The notes under the pieces: generated by a model
Database searches by the model: none
Told to the model about the DNA's origin: nothing
What the model saw: the letters and a program-made list of their open reading frames with translations, nothing else
Position numbers and translations under genes: made by a program
Shown here: positions 53,256 to 61,798 of the stretch, piece after piece
Numbering within the stretch: position 1 is the first letter of the stretch
Layout of the letters: each line of letters opens with the position of its first letter
Assembly: GCF_900105125.1 (NCBI RefSeq)
Contig: NZ_LT629750.1
Location: forward strand, 7,219,001 to 7,283,000
Origin: Bradyrhizobium canariense
GTDB lineage: Bacteria > Pseudomonadota > Alphaproteobacteria > Rhizobiales > Xanthobacteraceae
DNA length: 64,000 nt
Direction of reading: 5' to 3'

Positions 53256-56200
53256 TCAAGCGGCCTCCATCACGGCCGGTTCGTGGACCATGAAAATGAA
53301 CCGCCGCTCTTGCCCCTCAAGTTCTGCAGTTATCTCCTCCTCGGGCTCTGCTCGCGATAGCGCGCGCGCCAGCTCCGAATTGATGCTCAAGTACCCATTC
53401 TGCTCGTCCGATTGTCCCTCGCCAATCGCATAGGAAAGCGGTCGCTGGCTGTCGCGATCGACAAACTTGATTACCACACGATCGCCGATCGCCAATCCGG
53501 CGCCTGAGCCGAGATTTGCGGCATTGGCGTTATCATCAGCAGGCAAGCTCTCGATCGGCTCCCCCACCACCCGATGTTCAGTGTAACGGTATGGTTCGAT
53601 CTGGCCGCCGATCGGTCGAATGCCCATCTGCTCTAACGTTGTCAGCAAATCACCGACCACTCCGTCGTTATCAATGATATAGTCAGAGCCGAAGCAGCGC
53701 CAAAACGTCCATCCGACCCGTTCTAGAATCCGCTGCCGCCGCATGTCGTCGGCCCAGCGTTCAGGTCCATGGTACTGGTCGCCATCGCATTCGATCGCCA
53801 AGCGGCGACCGCCGTCACCCTCAACCACCAGGTCAATGAAAAAACCTTCCGAACCGACTTGCGGCGTAACCTTGTAGCCATGCTCAGTAAGACGCGTGAA
53901 TAAGTCTCGCTCAAAACCCGACTGACACAGCTCGATTAGGTTCGAGGCCTTCTGCGCCGAAGCTGGCATCGGGTCTCGGAAGTGCTGAATCACCCGAGCT
54001 TTCAGATCCCTCGGATTAAGAGTGTCTAGCTCAACGGAGCGCACCAGGTACATGCGGTCTCGTGCGCGAGAAAGTGCCACGTTGAAGCGTTGCGCATACT
54101 GCTCAGCGGTTTGCGCGTAACGGTTAGATGGGTCGGCAACCATCGAAAGGAATACAATATCGCGCTCATTGCCTTGCAATGTAGCGCTGTCGCCGCAGAC
54201 AATGCCATGGTGGATGAAAGCCACTTCGCCGATCCGATCGAGTAACATCTTCTGAATCAATGCTGCCTGATGGCCACCGATCAGTGAAATCACACCAATT
54301 GTGCGAGGCTTTTGAGTTTCGGGATTCCTTGCTTGAGAGGGATCGGAAATGATCGACGTGATCTCTTCAACGATAACCTCCGCTTCGCGATCGTTGATCT
54401 TCGACTTGCCACGGCGTTTGCCGTCCTGGACCAAAATATCGATCAGCGGCGGATCCAGCCGTTCGCTGGCAGTCGGCACGCGGAGTGGGATAAGGGGTTG
54501 CGTGTAGAAGTTCGTCGAGAAACGGATGATCGATTCGACGCAACGGAAATGCTCCTTGAGCATGACGAAATTGCCCGGGAACATCACCCGCGCCAGATCG
54601 TAGAGTGAGCCGCCAGGTTCAACCTGGGCTCGATAGGGCATCTCGCTCAAGAAGTTGTTGCGCAAGCGTCTGATGTTGGCGAGCGAAATGAACGCCGCGG
54701 TCGGGCTAATCTGCTTGTCGTCGCCGACCACCAGCAACTTCTTCCCCCGCAGGATCGCTGGGAGGTCTCGCGCATCCGACTGCGAGGCCTCATCAAGAAT
54801 GACGAGATCGAAACTCGCCAGCTTGGACGGCAGCTGTTCGGAGACACGCCACGCGGGCATAATCCAGCAAGGAACAGCATCGTAGCAGTTCTCCATCGCC
54901 TCGCGCGCATCCCGCCTGAAGAGGTTGGCACGATTGCCTGTGCCGGCGCCGATCCTCTTGATGATGTTTGCGAAGATGCCGAGTGCGGTCTTGTGCGCAT
55001 TGGTCATCGTCCGCGTGAGATTATAGAACGTTCGCTCTTTGACGAGTTTGGCGAAGGAGTCGCGCAATCGCTTCTCAATATCCGACCGTTCCCGGTTGAG
55101 GCTTTCGATTTGTTTGACGGATCCGCTTCTCTCTAAGAACGCGATCGATGTCGCCCAATCCCAGGAATCGGTCCAATCCGAAGGAAAGCATGGGTCTCGC
55201 TCGCCAACTGCCGGCTCGGTCTTGAGCCGCTCGGCCCAGTTGGGCGCCCCGGCCTGCGCGATGGCTCGTGCGCCATGTACGATAGCCTCGAAGCTCAGTG
55301 CGAGCATGCGAATACGATTAAGTGTCGCTAGGAACGCGGACCATTCTTTTTCGACCTGTTCCGCACTGAACTGGGCGCAGCCCAACCGCTCGTCAAGGAC
55401 TAGCCGGCCTTCGGTGAGGCAGCGCACGTCCCGTGCCAACAGACCCGTTAGCTTCGCGATAGTCTCACGCGCCTCGTTCAAACGAGCTGCCCGTACCGTC
55501 CTCGACAATGTTTCGGAAAAGTCATTGATCGAGCCGTTATCAGCCATGATCTTGGCCGCATCACCGGGGTTGCGGAGCGCTTCGGTCAGATATTTTGTGG
55601 CCTTGGACGTCTTGGTGGGAATCTCGGTGCTTAGGTTCTCGAGCAGACCGAGTAACGTTTCAAGTTGCGGCGGCGAGTCTTCTGCAAAGTCAATTGACGG
55701 GGGAATTTCCATCAAATCGCGCAATGCATGCCAACGTGCACGTATCGCAGGCAATTCTCGGCGCAGGGTCACAAACCGCAACGCGTGTTTCCATTCGTCC
55801 GTAGTCGCGGGCGGCCGTCCCGCAACCCGTACCTGCTCGAACGGTGTCTTGAAGGACCTATTCCCAAACGCCATAAGACCGAACGGGTTCTTTCCTTCGC
55901 AGAGTGCGATCCAAATCTTGTCGGCGGCTCGATCGGCTAGTTCCGGTGGGTACTGAACTGGTCTAGCCAGGAACGATTGGTAGTTCTTGAGGAAGTTACG
56001 CATGTCGCGCTGAAATTCATACAGCGTCGGATTGACCCGCCGCATGCGAGCGTCGCCCGCTACCTGGCGCCTGACGATCTCAAGGGCCCAAGGCGCGGAG
56101 CCATAGGCTCTTACCGAAACCACCAAGTCCTCGAAGGCCGTGGCCATTTCATGGGCGCGCGACATGCCGACGCTTGCCACGATACGCTTGATCATCATCG

Positions 56201-58229
56201 CTTGGTGGTTTGGCTGCGACGCTACGAGATTATCGGCTTCAAGTAGATCAAGGTGCCAACCGCCCAGTTCGGCTGCAGCTGGCAACAGGTCGGGGCTTGG
56301 TAGTTCCACGTCAACGAATTCAAGATCGCTGCCAGCACGTTTGCGCGCATCTGCGATCAGATCGACCATCTGCCTGGTCAAGCCGGAACTCTCAAAATTT
56401 ACTTTCGGTCTGTCGGTAAACCAGCCGTGACGATCTTTCTCGGCGACCAGCTTCGTTGCCAACTCGAACGCATTGTACGAGCTGCCGGGAATAACGCCGA
56501 AATGCAACGAGGCAAGCGCATCGAGCTTACGATCGATTGATTTCAGTTGCTGCCGGTCTTTCACGATGTTGCTCGAGAGCTGGCTGATGATGGTCTTTTG
56601 CTTCGATAAGTTTGCGTCGACCGTGTTGACGATCTCCAGCATAAGTTGGACCGCTTTTTCGATCTGCTTGGTCCCTTCGCGTTCCGATGTGGTGACGCTG
56701 ATCGCGAGATCGCGGATACCCTCGGGAAGATGGTCGCGAATAACCTTAAGCGCAGTCTCGCCATGGGACACGACTAGCACTCTTTGTCCCGTCGCCAGCA
56801 TGTGACTGATGATGTTCGCGATCGTATGCGTTTTGCCCGTACCAGGCGGACCCTGAACAACAATCCCGTCCGCCTTCTCAAGGCGGCGGACAATCTGTAC
56901 CTGGTCGTCATTGAAGGCTTTGGGGAAGAACAGATCACTATGATCGGGATCCAGCTGTTCCTGATTGACCTCCGCGGACACCGTATCGCGCGCTCCCAGC
57001 GTGGTCCCGAGCGGCTCATAGTCCCGCTCGCGATCATCGCGGGCACCCATGATCAGTGTGCGGGCGGCTCCGGCCAATTTCACACCACCGCCTTCCTCCG
57101 GCGCGACCTCGTCCTTCAAACGCTGGATATCGCGCAACGTCGCGTTGATCGATCGCCGGCGAGCGTAGACGACCCACCGATCGCTAACTACGAGGCGATC
57201 TTCTGGCGGTTCCGGCAGCGGCTGGTTCTTTGGGACTTTATGGGTCTCGGGGAGGTATTCGCATTCCGGATCCAGTGCGCCACCGCAAAGCTTCAAGACC
57301 GATGAGAAAGACTCTGCTCGGAACGGCGAAATGCCCTCCGGTTCGTCGCGTTCAATGATCTTCAATTGCCGGCCGCAAATTTGCTCAGCCGCGCCAACTT
57401 GTTCTTCTGCCAGCTTGTCGAAGGCTGTCAGATCGAACCGAGGCGGAAGGTTTCTCGGGCGAATGATGACGTCGGCACCCTTGTCATCGGCTATCTCAAG
57501 CTCCACGCCCAGTTCAATCAGCGGGATCTCGACGCTGAGCATTCCCTTATTCCAACGTGACACACCGACGCCCCAGACAAGTTCAATCGACTCGCTACCT
57601 CCGGAGAGAGACATTCGCTGGGCCAGATCGAACAGGCGTTGATAGGCCTGAATTGAAAGCCGACGTGGGAACTCACGATCGGCCCAGATCTGCCACGTCT
57701 CCTTCATATAGTCGCTGCAGGTAAGCTGAACATCAGGCCGGTCTTCGAGCCGATAGAAGACGTCAAAGTAAGATTCGTCGTCTTTGTCGCTCGCGGGTTT
57801 GAGCGCGGGGGAGCAATCGCTTGGCCTCAGCATACCTTCCGCGATGAGTTGCTCTTTGACAGATGCCGAAACCCGCTCGTGTACTGTTTCATGCAGGGAG
57901 GGTGGGATCCCTGGGTCATCCGACGACTCGATCCATTGCACCGTCTCTTCGGGCGGGGCTGGGGGAGCAGAGCGCTGCAGGCGCTGAGCGCGGAGCCAGA
58001 CAGGGCCTTCGTAGTCCGCTTTGTTGAGCGTGATTCCAGGAAGTTTGCTGAGTTCGTGTTCGTGAAGTACCACCGAGCTTCCGTTGGGCAGCTTGTGTTG
58101 GCTCAAGCGCAACGGAACGCGCTCATCGAGCTTGATCAATGCATTGACGTAATCGAGCAGGCCGATGAACCGCTTCGATGCGGCCTCATTGTCAGAACCC
58201 GTCACTTGGTCCAACGGCAAAACCCCCAT
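53256..58229 (-). CDS. Superfamily 1 helicase with Vsr/DUF559-like nuclease and GreA/GreB-like C-terminal domain; candidate anti-phage protein
   Basis: A 1657-residue protein. The N-terminal region (about 1-430) is not recognised. A DNA2/NAM7-like superfamily 1 helicase core follows: Walker A GPPGTGKT (460-467), a long helical insertion (about 520-1080), the DEASQ box (1146-1150), VVGDDKQISP, HFRCVESIIRF and NVALSRARD. Next is a Vsr/DUF559 (MTES_1575)-type nuclease domain (about 1420-1530), with a Glu in GFERDLF, an Asp in FFIDLVVEG and the E1480-C-D-G block. Residues about 1575-1652 resemble the FKBP-like C-terminal domain of GreA/GreB: IGDRVVIK, then LSINSELARAL and a final beta strand. It is the only gene in its interval and has lower GC than the housekeeping genes. 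Helicase-Vsr architectures are known in prokaryotic defence proteins (Hhe-type), so anti-phage function is plausible but inferred. Confidence 0.85.
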   Translation of the reverse strand: MGVLPLDQVTGSDNEAASKRFIGLLDYVNALIKLDERVPLRLSQHKLPNGSSVVLHEHELSKLPGITLNKADYEGPVWLRAQRLQRSAPPAPPEETVQWIESSDDPGIPPSLHETVHERVSASVKEQLIAEGMLRPSDCSPALKPASDKDDESYFDVFYRLEDRPDVQLTCSDYMKETWQIWADREFPRRLSIQAYQRLFDLAQRMSLSGGSESIELVWGVGVSRWNKGMLSVEIPLIELGVELEIADDKGADVIIRPRNLPPRFDLTAFDKLAEEQVGAAEQICGRQLKIIERDEPEGISPFRAESFSSVLKLCGGALDPECEYLPETHKVPKNQPLPEPPEDRLVVSDRWVVYARRRSINATLRDIQRLKDEVAPEEGGGVKLAGAARTLIMGARDDRERDYEPLGTTLGARDTVSAEVNQEQLDPDHSDLFFPKAFNDDQVQIVRRLEKADGIVVQGPPGTGKTHTIANIISHMLATGQRVLVVSHGETALKVIRDHLPEGIRDLAISVTTSEREGTKQIEKAVQLMLEIVNTVDANLSKQKTIISQLSSNIVKDRQQLKSIDRKLDALASLHFGVIPGSSYNAFELATKLVAEKDRHGWFTDRPKVNFESSGLTRQMVDLIADARKRAGSDLEFVDVELPSPDLLPAAAELGGWHLDLLEADNLVASQPNHQAMMIKRIVASVGMSRAHEMATAFEDLVVSVRAYGSAPWALEIVRRQVAGDARMRRVNPTLYEFQRDMRNFLKNYQSFLARPVQYPPELADRAADKIWIALCEGKNPFGLMAFGNRSFKTPFEQVRVAGRPPATTDEWKHALRFVTLRRELPAIRARWHALRDLMEIPPSIDFAEDSPPQLETLLGLLENLSTEIPTKTSKATKYLTEALRNPGDAAKIMADNGSINDFSETLSRTVRAARLNEARETIAKLTGLLARDVRCLTEGRLVLDERLGCAQFSAEQVEKEWSAFLATLNRIRMLALSFEAIVHGARAIAQAGAPNWAERLKTEPAVGERDPCFPSDWTDSWDWATSIAFLERSGSVKQIESLNRERSDIEKRLRDSFAKLVKERTFYNLTRTMTNAHKTALGIFANIIKRIGAGTGNRANLFRRDAREAMENCYDAVPCWIMPAWRVSEQLPSKLASFDLVILDEASQSDARDLPAILRGKKLLVVGDDKQISPTAAFISLANIRRLRNNFLSEMPYRAQVEPGGSLYDLARVMFPGNFVMLKEHFRCVESIIRFSTNFYTQPLIPLRVPTASERLDPPLIDILVQDGKRRGKSKINDREAEVIVEEITSIISDPSQARNPETQKPRTIGVISLIGGHQAALIQKMLLDRIGEVAFIHHGIVCGDSATLQGNERDIVFLSMVADPSNRYAQTAEQYAQRFNVALSRARDRMYLVRSVELDTLNPRDLKARVIQHFRDPMPASAQKASNLIELCQSGFERDLFTRLTEHGYKVTPQVGSEGFFIDLVVEGDGGRRLAIECDGDQYHGPERWADDMRRQRILERVGWTFWRCFGSDYIIDNDGVVGDLLTTLEQMGIRPIGGQIEPYRYTEHRVVGEPIESLPADDNANAANLGSGAGLAIGDRVVIKFVDRDSQRPLSYAIGEGQSDEQNGYLSINSELARALSRAEPEEEITAELEGQERRFIFMVHEPAVMEAA

Positions 58230-58445
58230 ACCCGTAACCCCCCATATACGAACACGCTATTCTAATTGGGTTGTTGTTCACTATGCACTTATACAAATGG
58301 TTGAATTAGCAGCGTTTCCTGCTGCTGTCGATAAGCGCCAAATAACGGGCACCGCCAGAGTTATGGCTGTGGGCTACGATGATCTAGCGCTTGCCATGGG
58401 CGAGCGATCCAGTGCAGAGCCGCTTCGGCGGAACGATCATCCTTG
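58230..58445. promoter_or_regulatory. AT-rich promoter region of the helicase-nuclease gene
   Basis: The first 120 bases upstream of the helicase ATG (58230-58350) are AT-rich, with AACACGCTATTCTAATTGGG and CACTTATACAAATGG. On the minus strand a GGGGGG purine run lies just before the start codon. No specific operator is recognised. The structured repeat begins beyond about 58450. Confidence 0.4.
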
Positions 58446-58449
58446 ACAC

Positions 58450-58960
58450 TTTCCCCGACACAGGAATATCCCCCGCCCCGTTCCGCCTCCCAGAGGGGCG
58501 TATCGCGATCGTCACGAACGCGAGGCGGGATGCGGTGGACGCAGCAGCGTCGGGCGCGCGACTGAACTCGCAGGGCGGCTTCATTTGAAGTTCGTGAGCG
58601 ATCAGGGCGAGCGGACGAACGGCGCTAGTTGTGGACGGTGAAGCCGTGTGGTCCTGGCACCCGTTGCTGGTGTCAAGTTGGCGGAGGTGTTGCGAGCCCA
58701 ACCGGGATTCGATGCGCCCTATTCGTCAACGACGGTGACAAGACGAATTCGTCGCCGAGGAGAGCGCGAAATAAGCCGTTAAAACCATTGCGCAGGGAAG
58801 GCCGGGTGTTTCCGGTGAACCTGTGGTGACGACACTCGTGTGCCACTACCACCACCGCACACGGGGCTGCGGGTGCAGCGGGCACCCGGCTTTCCCTGCG
58901 CCCTCTCTTTCTTGGGCGAATGCTTCATGCAAGCCTCGGGCGCATCGTGCCGCGGGATCG
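58450..58960. repeat. Structured dispersed repeat (about 500 bases) with ncRNA-like folding
   Basis: A non-coding stretch of the type I recall as common in Bradyrhizobium-group genomes (its TCCCGCCTCCCAGAGGGGCG-like and CGATCGTCACGAACGCG-like blocks). The 3' half folds strongly: GCGCAGGGAAGGCCGGGTG (58790-58808) pairs with CACCCGGCTTTCCCTGCGC (58883-58901), 19 positions with a single G-T wobble. Inside it, CGTGTGC (58837-58843) pairs with GCACACG (58857-58863). An upstream CCGCCTC / GAGGCGG stem is also possible. A pyrimidine-rich CCTCTCTTTCTT follows. It is not protein-coding in any frame that I can defend. Confidence 0.6.
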
Positions 58961-58969
58961 CGGATGCAT

Positions 58970-59140
58970 ATCCCGCGTCATTCCGGGATGGTGCGTTAGC
59001 ACCAGACCTCAGATGTGCAATTGCACATCGGGGAATCCCGAGATTCTCGGATGTGCAATTGCACATCGTAGTTCGATGCGGAGCCTGTCATCGGGCCGCG
59101 CATCCGCGCGGACCCGGTGGCATCGCCCCGGAATGACGGC
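58970..59140. repeat. REP element with two identical 18-base palindromes
   Basis: GATGTGCAATTGCACATC, a perfect 18-base palindrome, occurs twice at 59012-59029 and 59050-59067, separated by 20 bases that themselves hold GAATC-CCGA-GATTC. Outer sequences near 58978 (CGTCATTCCGGG) and 59126-59138 (GCCCCGGAATGACG) are inverted relatives of the REP ends at 13491-13587. Confidence 0.78.
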
Positions 59141-59176
59141 CTCGGACCGATCCGCTCTTTGAAAACTGAATCGAAA

Positions 59177-61555
59177 TTAGCCAGCCGCCCGCCGAGGCAT
59201 CGCATCCGGCGCTATTTCGGCCGGTGCGGGAATCTGCATCAGAATGGTTTGACCTGCGGACGCGATCTCGATTCCGCACTCCTGGAAGCGCCGCTTCATG
59301 CGGCGGTTGAATTCGCGCTGCACCGGCCAGCGACCGCTGTCGGTGCAGCGAATCTGGCCGACGATCGACGCCATCGAGCCGTCGACCTTGTCGACGCCCC
59401 ACAATTCGAGATCGCCGCGGATCGCCTGCCGGTATTCGGGCTCGCGGCGCATTTCGGCGACGATATCCTTGAGGATCTGGCCGGCGCGGTCGGTGTCTTC
59501 CTTGTAGGAAACGTTGACGCTGACGGCCGCATTGCCGGCGCCCCGGCTTGCATTGGTGAGCGTCGTCACGGCGCTGAAGGGAACGATGTGCAGCGCGCCG
59601 TCGCCGGCGCGCAGACGAATGGTACGGATCGATACATTCTCGACGGTGCCCGACAGGCCGGACACCGTGACGTTGTCGCCGACCTGGACGGTGTTTTCCA
59701 GCAGGAGAAACAATCCGGTAATGAGGTCCTGCACCAGCTTCTGCGAGCCGAAGCCGATGGCGATACCGACGATCCCGGCGCCGGCCAGCAGTGGGGCTAC
59801 GTTGACGCCGATTTCGCTCAGCGCTGTCAAGCCGACCACCATGACGATCAGGCACAGCAGCGCCGTTCGCAGCATCGGCTGAAAAGTACGCAGCCGCGCG
59901 GCGCGCGCGAAGTGACCGTCGCGCGACATCGCAGTGAGCTGACGATCCATCAGCGCATTGCTTGCCTCCCAGATCGCCGCCGCCGCAAGCGCGGCGATGC
60001 CGATCGTCGCCAGCGCCGCCAACAACCGGCTGCCGATCTGGCCGCCGTAGAACCAGACGATGGCATCCACGCCCCAGACCTCAAGCAGCGCAACGAAGCC
60101 GATGAAGGCGATCACAGCCGAGACGATTTTGCGCAGCAGCGGCAGATAGCGATTGGCGCGGGTCTCCAGGCCCGGGAAGCGCTGCAGGATATCCGGGCTG
60201 ATCCGGAAACCGCGATCGATCAGGCTCAGCACCACGATGATGGCGAGACGGGTGATCAGTGCGACCGCAACGGTGCCGACAAAATACTGCAGCAGCAGCG
60301 AGTAGCCGTTGCGGATATTCAGCGCCCACACCGCCCACAATGCGAGGTCGAGCGCGATCGCAAGATAATGCCAGAGACCTGCGACGCGATTGCGCACCAT
60401 GGCGGCTGTGCCCGCGCGGCCTTCCGGCGCGCGAATGGCCTCGGCGACCTGTCGGCGGCATTGCAGGATGATGACGACGATAAAGAGATGCACGATCAGC
60501 AGCACCAGACGCAGCAATGCCGCGTAGCCGGCGCGATGCAGGCCCAGCAGCAGCGCCACATTCGCAAAGGCGATGCCGGATACGCCGACGGTGACGATGC
60601 GCCGCGCCCAGATCTCGATATAGGCCGCGGTCTCGGCGCGAACACGGAACAGGCCGAAAGGTCCCGCCAGCGCCCGCGCGACACAGATCAGCCCGCGCGA
60701 CAGCGCGTAGGCATTGACGACCGCAAGGATCACGAGCCGCGTCGTTACGAGATCGCCGATCTCGGTGCCCAACAGCATGGTGGCGACACCGACGAAGACG
60801 AGCACCGGGAGCAGCTCGAGCGCGAGGCGTCCCAGCACGAACGGCAGCCTGATCAGCGACTGCCAGGCACGCGCCAGACTGAGACGTCGTTGATGCAGTT
60901 CGCCTTCCGCGGTGACATCCGCCGCGGAGGAGGGCGGATCGATCATGGCCGGCGTCTGCACAGGCGCCCGCGCCGTTTGCGGAAGGCGCGCTTCCAGGAA
61001 CGCTACCGGCCGCCTGATAAGACGGAAGATCAGCCATTCGGCGGCGAAGGCGCAGCCGAACACCAGCGCCAGTTTCCACGCGATATCGAGCAACTGATCA
61101 TAGGCGGTGGGATCGTTGGCCGTTCGCACGATCCAGTAATAAAACGCCGGAAAGTGCGTCAGCGTCCGAGCCATATCGGCGACCTCGTGCGAGATCTCGC
61201 CGACCTGCTCGGACACCGTCAGCAAGAGCTGCGCGCCAAGGCTGTCCGCCGTGAGGGGAATCGCAGGCTGCGGTTCGGGCGCGGGTGGCGCGGCCTGGAC
61301 CTGCGGCGCGGCCTGTGCCTGCGGCACGGCTTGGGCGATCGCGCGCAGCGTGTCGATCATCTGCGCGCGCTTGTTGTCGTCCTGAAGCGTATCGAGCGCC
61401 CGCTGCGCCTGATCGGGCGTCAGTACATTGGCGATGTTTGTAGCGGGAGCGGCTACACGAGGCGCATTATTGGGCGCAGCGCCGGTCTGGGCGAAAGCAG
61501 GGAAGGCAAACAATGCGCAGGCGAGCAGGATCGACGGCAAGAGTTTTTGCGACAC
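59177..61555 (-). CDS. Large MscS-family mechanosensitive channel
   Basis: A 792-residue protein. A signal peptide (MSQKLLPSILLACALFAFPAF from the GTG at 61555) is followed by a periplasmic region with a Gln/Pro/Ala linker, then about 10 transmembrane helices and the MscS core. The pore-lining helix is near GIAIGFGSQKLVQDLITG, followed by the beta domain (NTVQVGDNVTVSGLSGTVE) and the C-terminal cytosolic cage. The extra transmembrane part resembles MscK/YbdG-type channels. It opens under membrane tension to release ions on osmotic downshock. The frame is open up to an ATG at 61633, but the GTG start gives the better signal peptide and has AGAGG upstream. Confidence 0.88.
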   Translation of the reverse strand: MSQKLLPSILLACALFAFPAFAQTGAAPNNAPRVAAPATNIANVLTPDQAQRALDTLQDDNKRAQMIDTLRAIAQAVPQAQAAPQVQAAPPAPEPQPAIPLTADSLGAQLLLTVSEQVGEISHEVADMARTLTHFPAFYYWIVRTANDPTAYDQLLDIAWKLALVFGCAFAAEWLIFRLIRRPVAFLEARLPQTARAPVQTPAMIDPPSSAADVTAEGELHQRRLSLARAWQSLIRLPFVLGRLALELLPVLVFVGVATMLLGTEIGDLVTTRLVILAVVNAYALSRGLICVARALAGPFGLFRVRAETAAYIEIWARRIVTVGVSGIAFANVALLLGLHRAGYAALLRLVLLIVHLFIVVIILQCRRQVAEAIRAPEGRAGTAAMVRNRVAGLWHYLAIALDLALWAVWALNIRNGYSLLLQYFVGTVAVALITRLAIIVVLSLIDRGFRISPDILQRFPGLETRANRYLPLLRKIVSAVIAFIGFVALLEVWGVDAIVWFYGGQIGSRLLAALATIGIAALAAAAIWEASNALMDRQLTAMSRDGHFARAARLRTFQPMLRTALLCLIVMVVGLTALSEIGVNVAPLLAGAGIVGIAIGFGSQKLVQDLITGLFLLLENTVQVGDNVTVSGLSGTVENVSIRTIRLRAGDGALHIVPFSAVTTLTNASRGAGNAAVSVNVSYKEDTDRAGQILKDIVAEMRREPEYRQAIRGDLELWGVDKVDGSMASIVGQIRCTDSGRWPVQREFNRRMKRRFQECGIEIASAGQTILMQIPAPAEIAPDAMPRRAAG

Positions 61556-61798
61556 GAGGGCCTCTTTGAATATGGGCACGACCGCAAAACCGGAATCGGT
61601 ATCTGCCCTCGCGCGCGAGTCATGTCGGATCAACCCTTTTCGCCGTTATCATGTGTCGAAAGTTTGCCACTGCGGCGGCGTTCTCTTGGCATTTGCTTTT
61701 GGCATTTGCCCCTGTCAGTTGCCTTTGGCATTTTCCAGGTCACAAAAATGCCGCAGCGATTGATCGCCGCTAACTGTTGCGGGACCCTGCGGATCCTA

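Noticed and set aside
53256..58229. Assignment to the DUF4011-helicase-Vsr (Hhe) family as such
   Set aside because: The helicase-Vsr order fits, but I do not see a clear DUF4011 sequence pattern in the N-terminus, and the Gre-like tail is extra. Membership needs a profile search.
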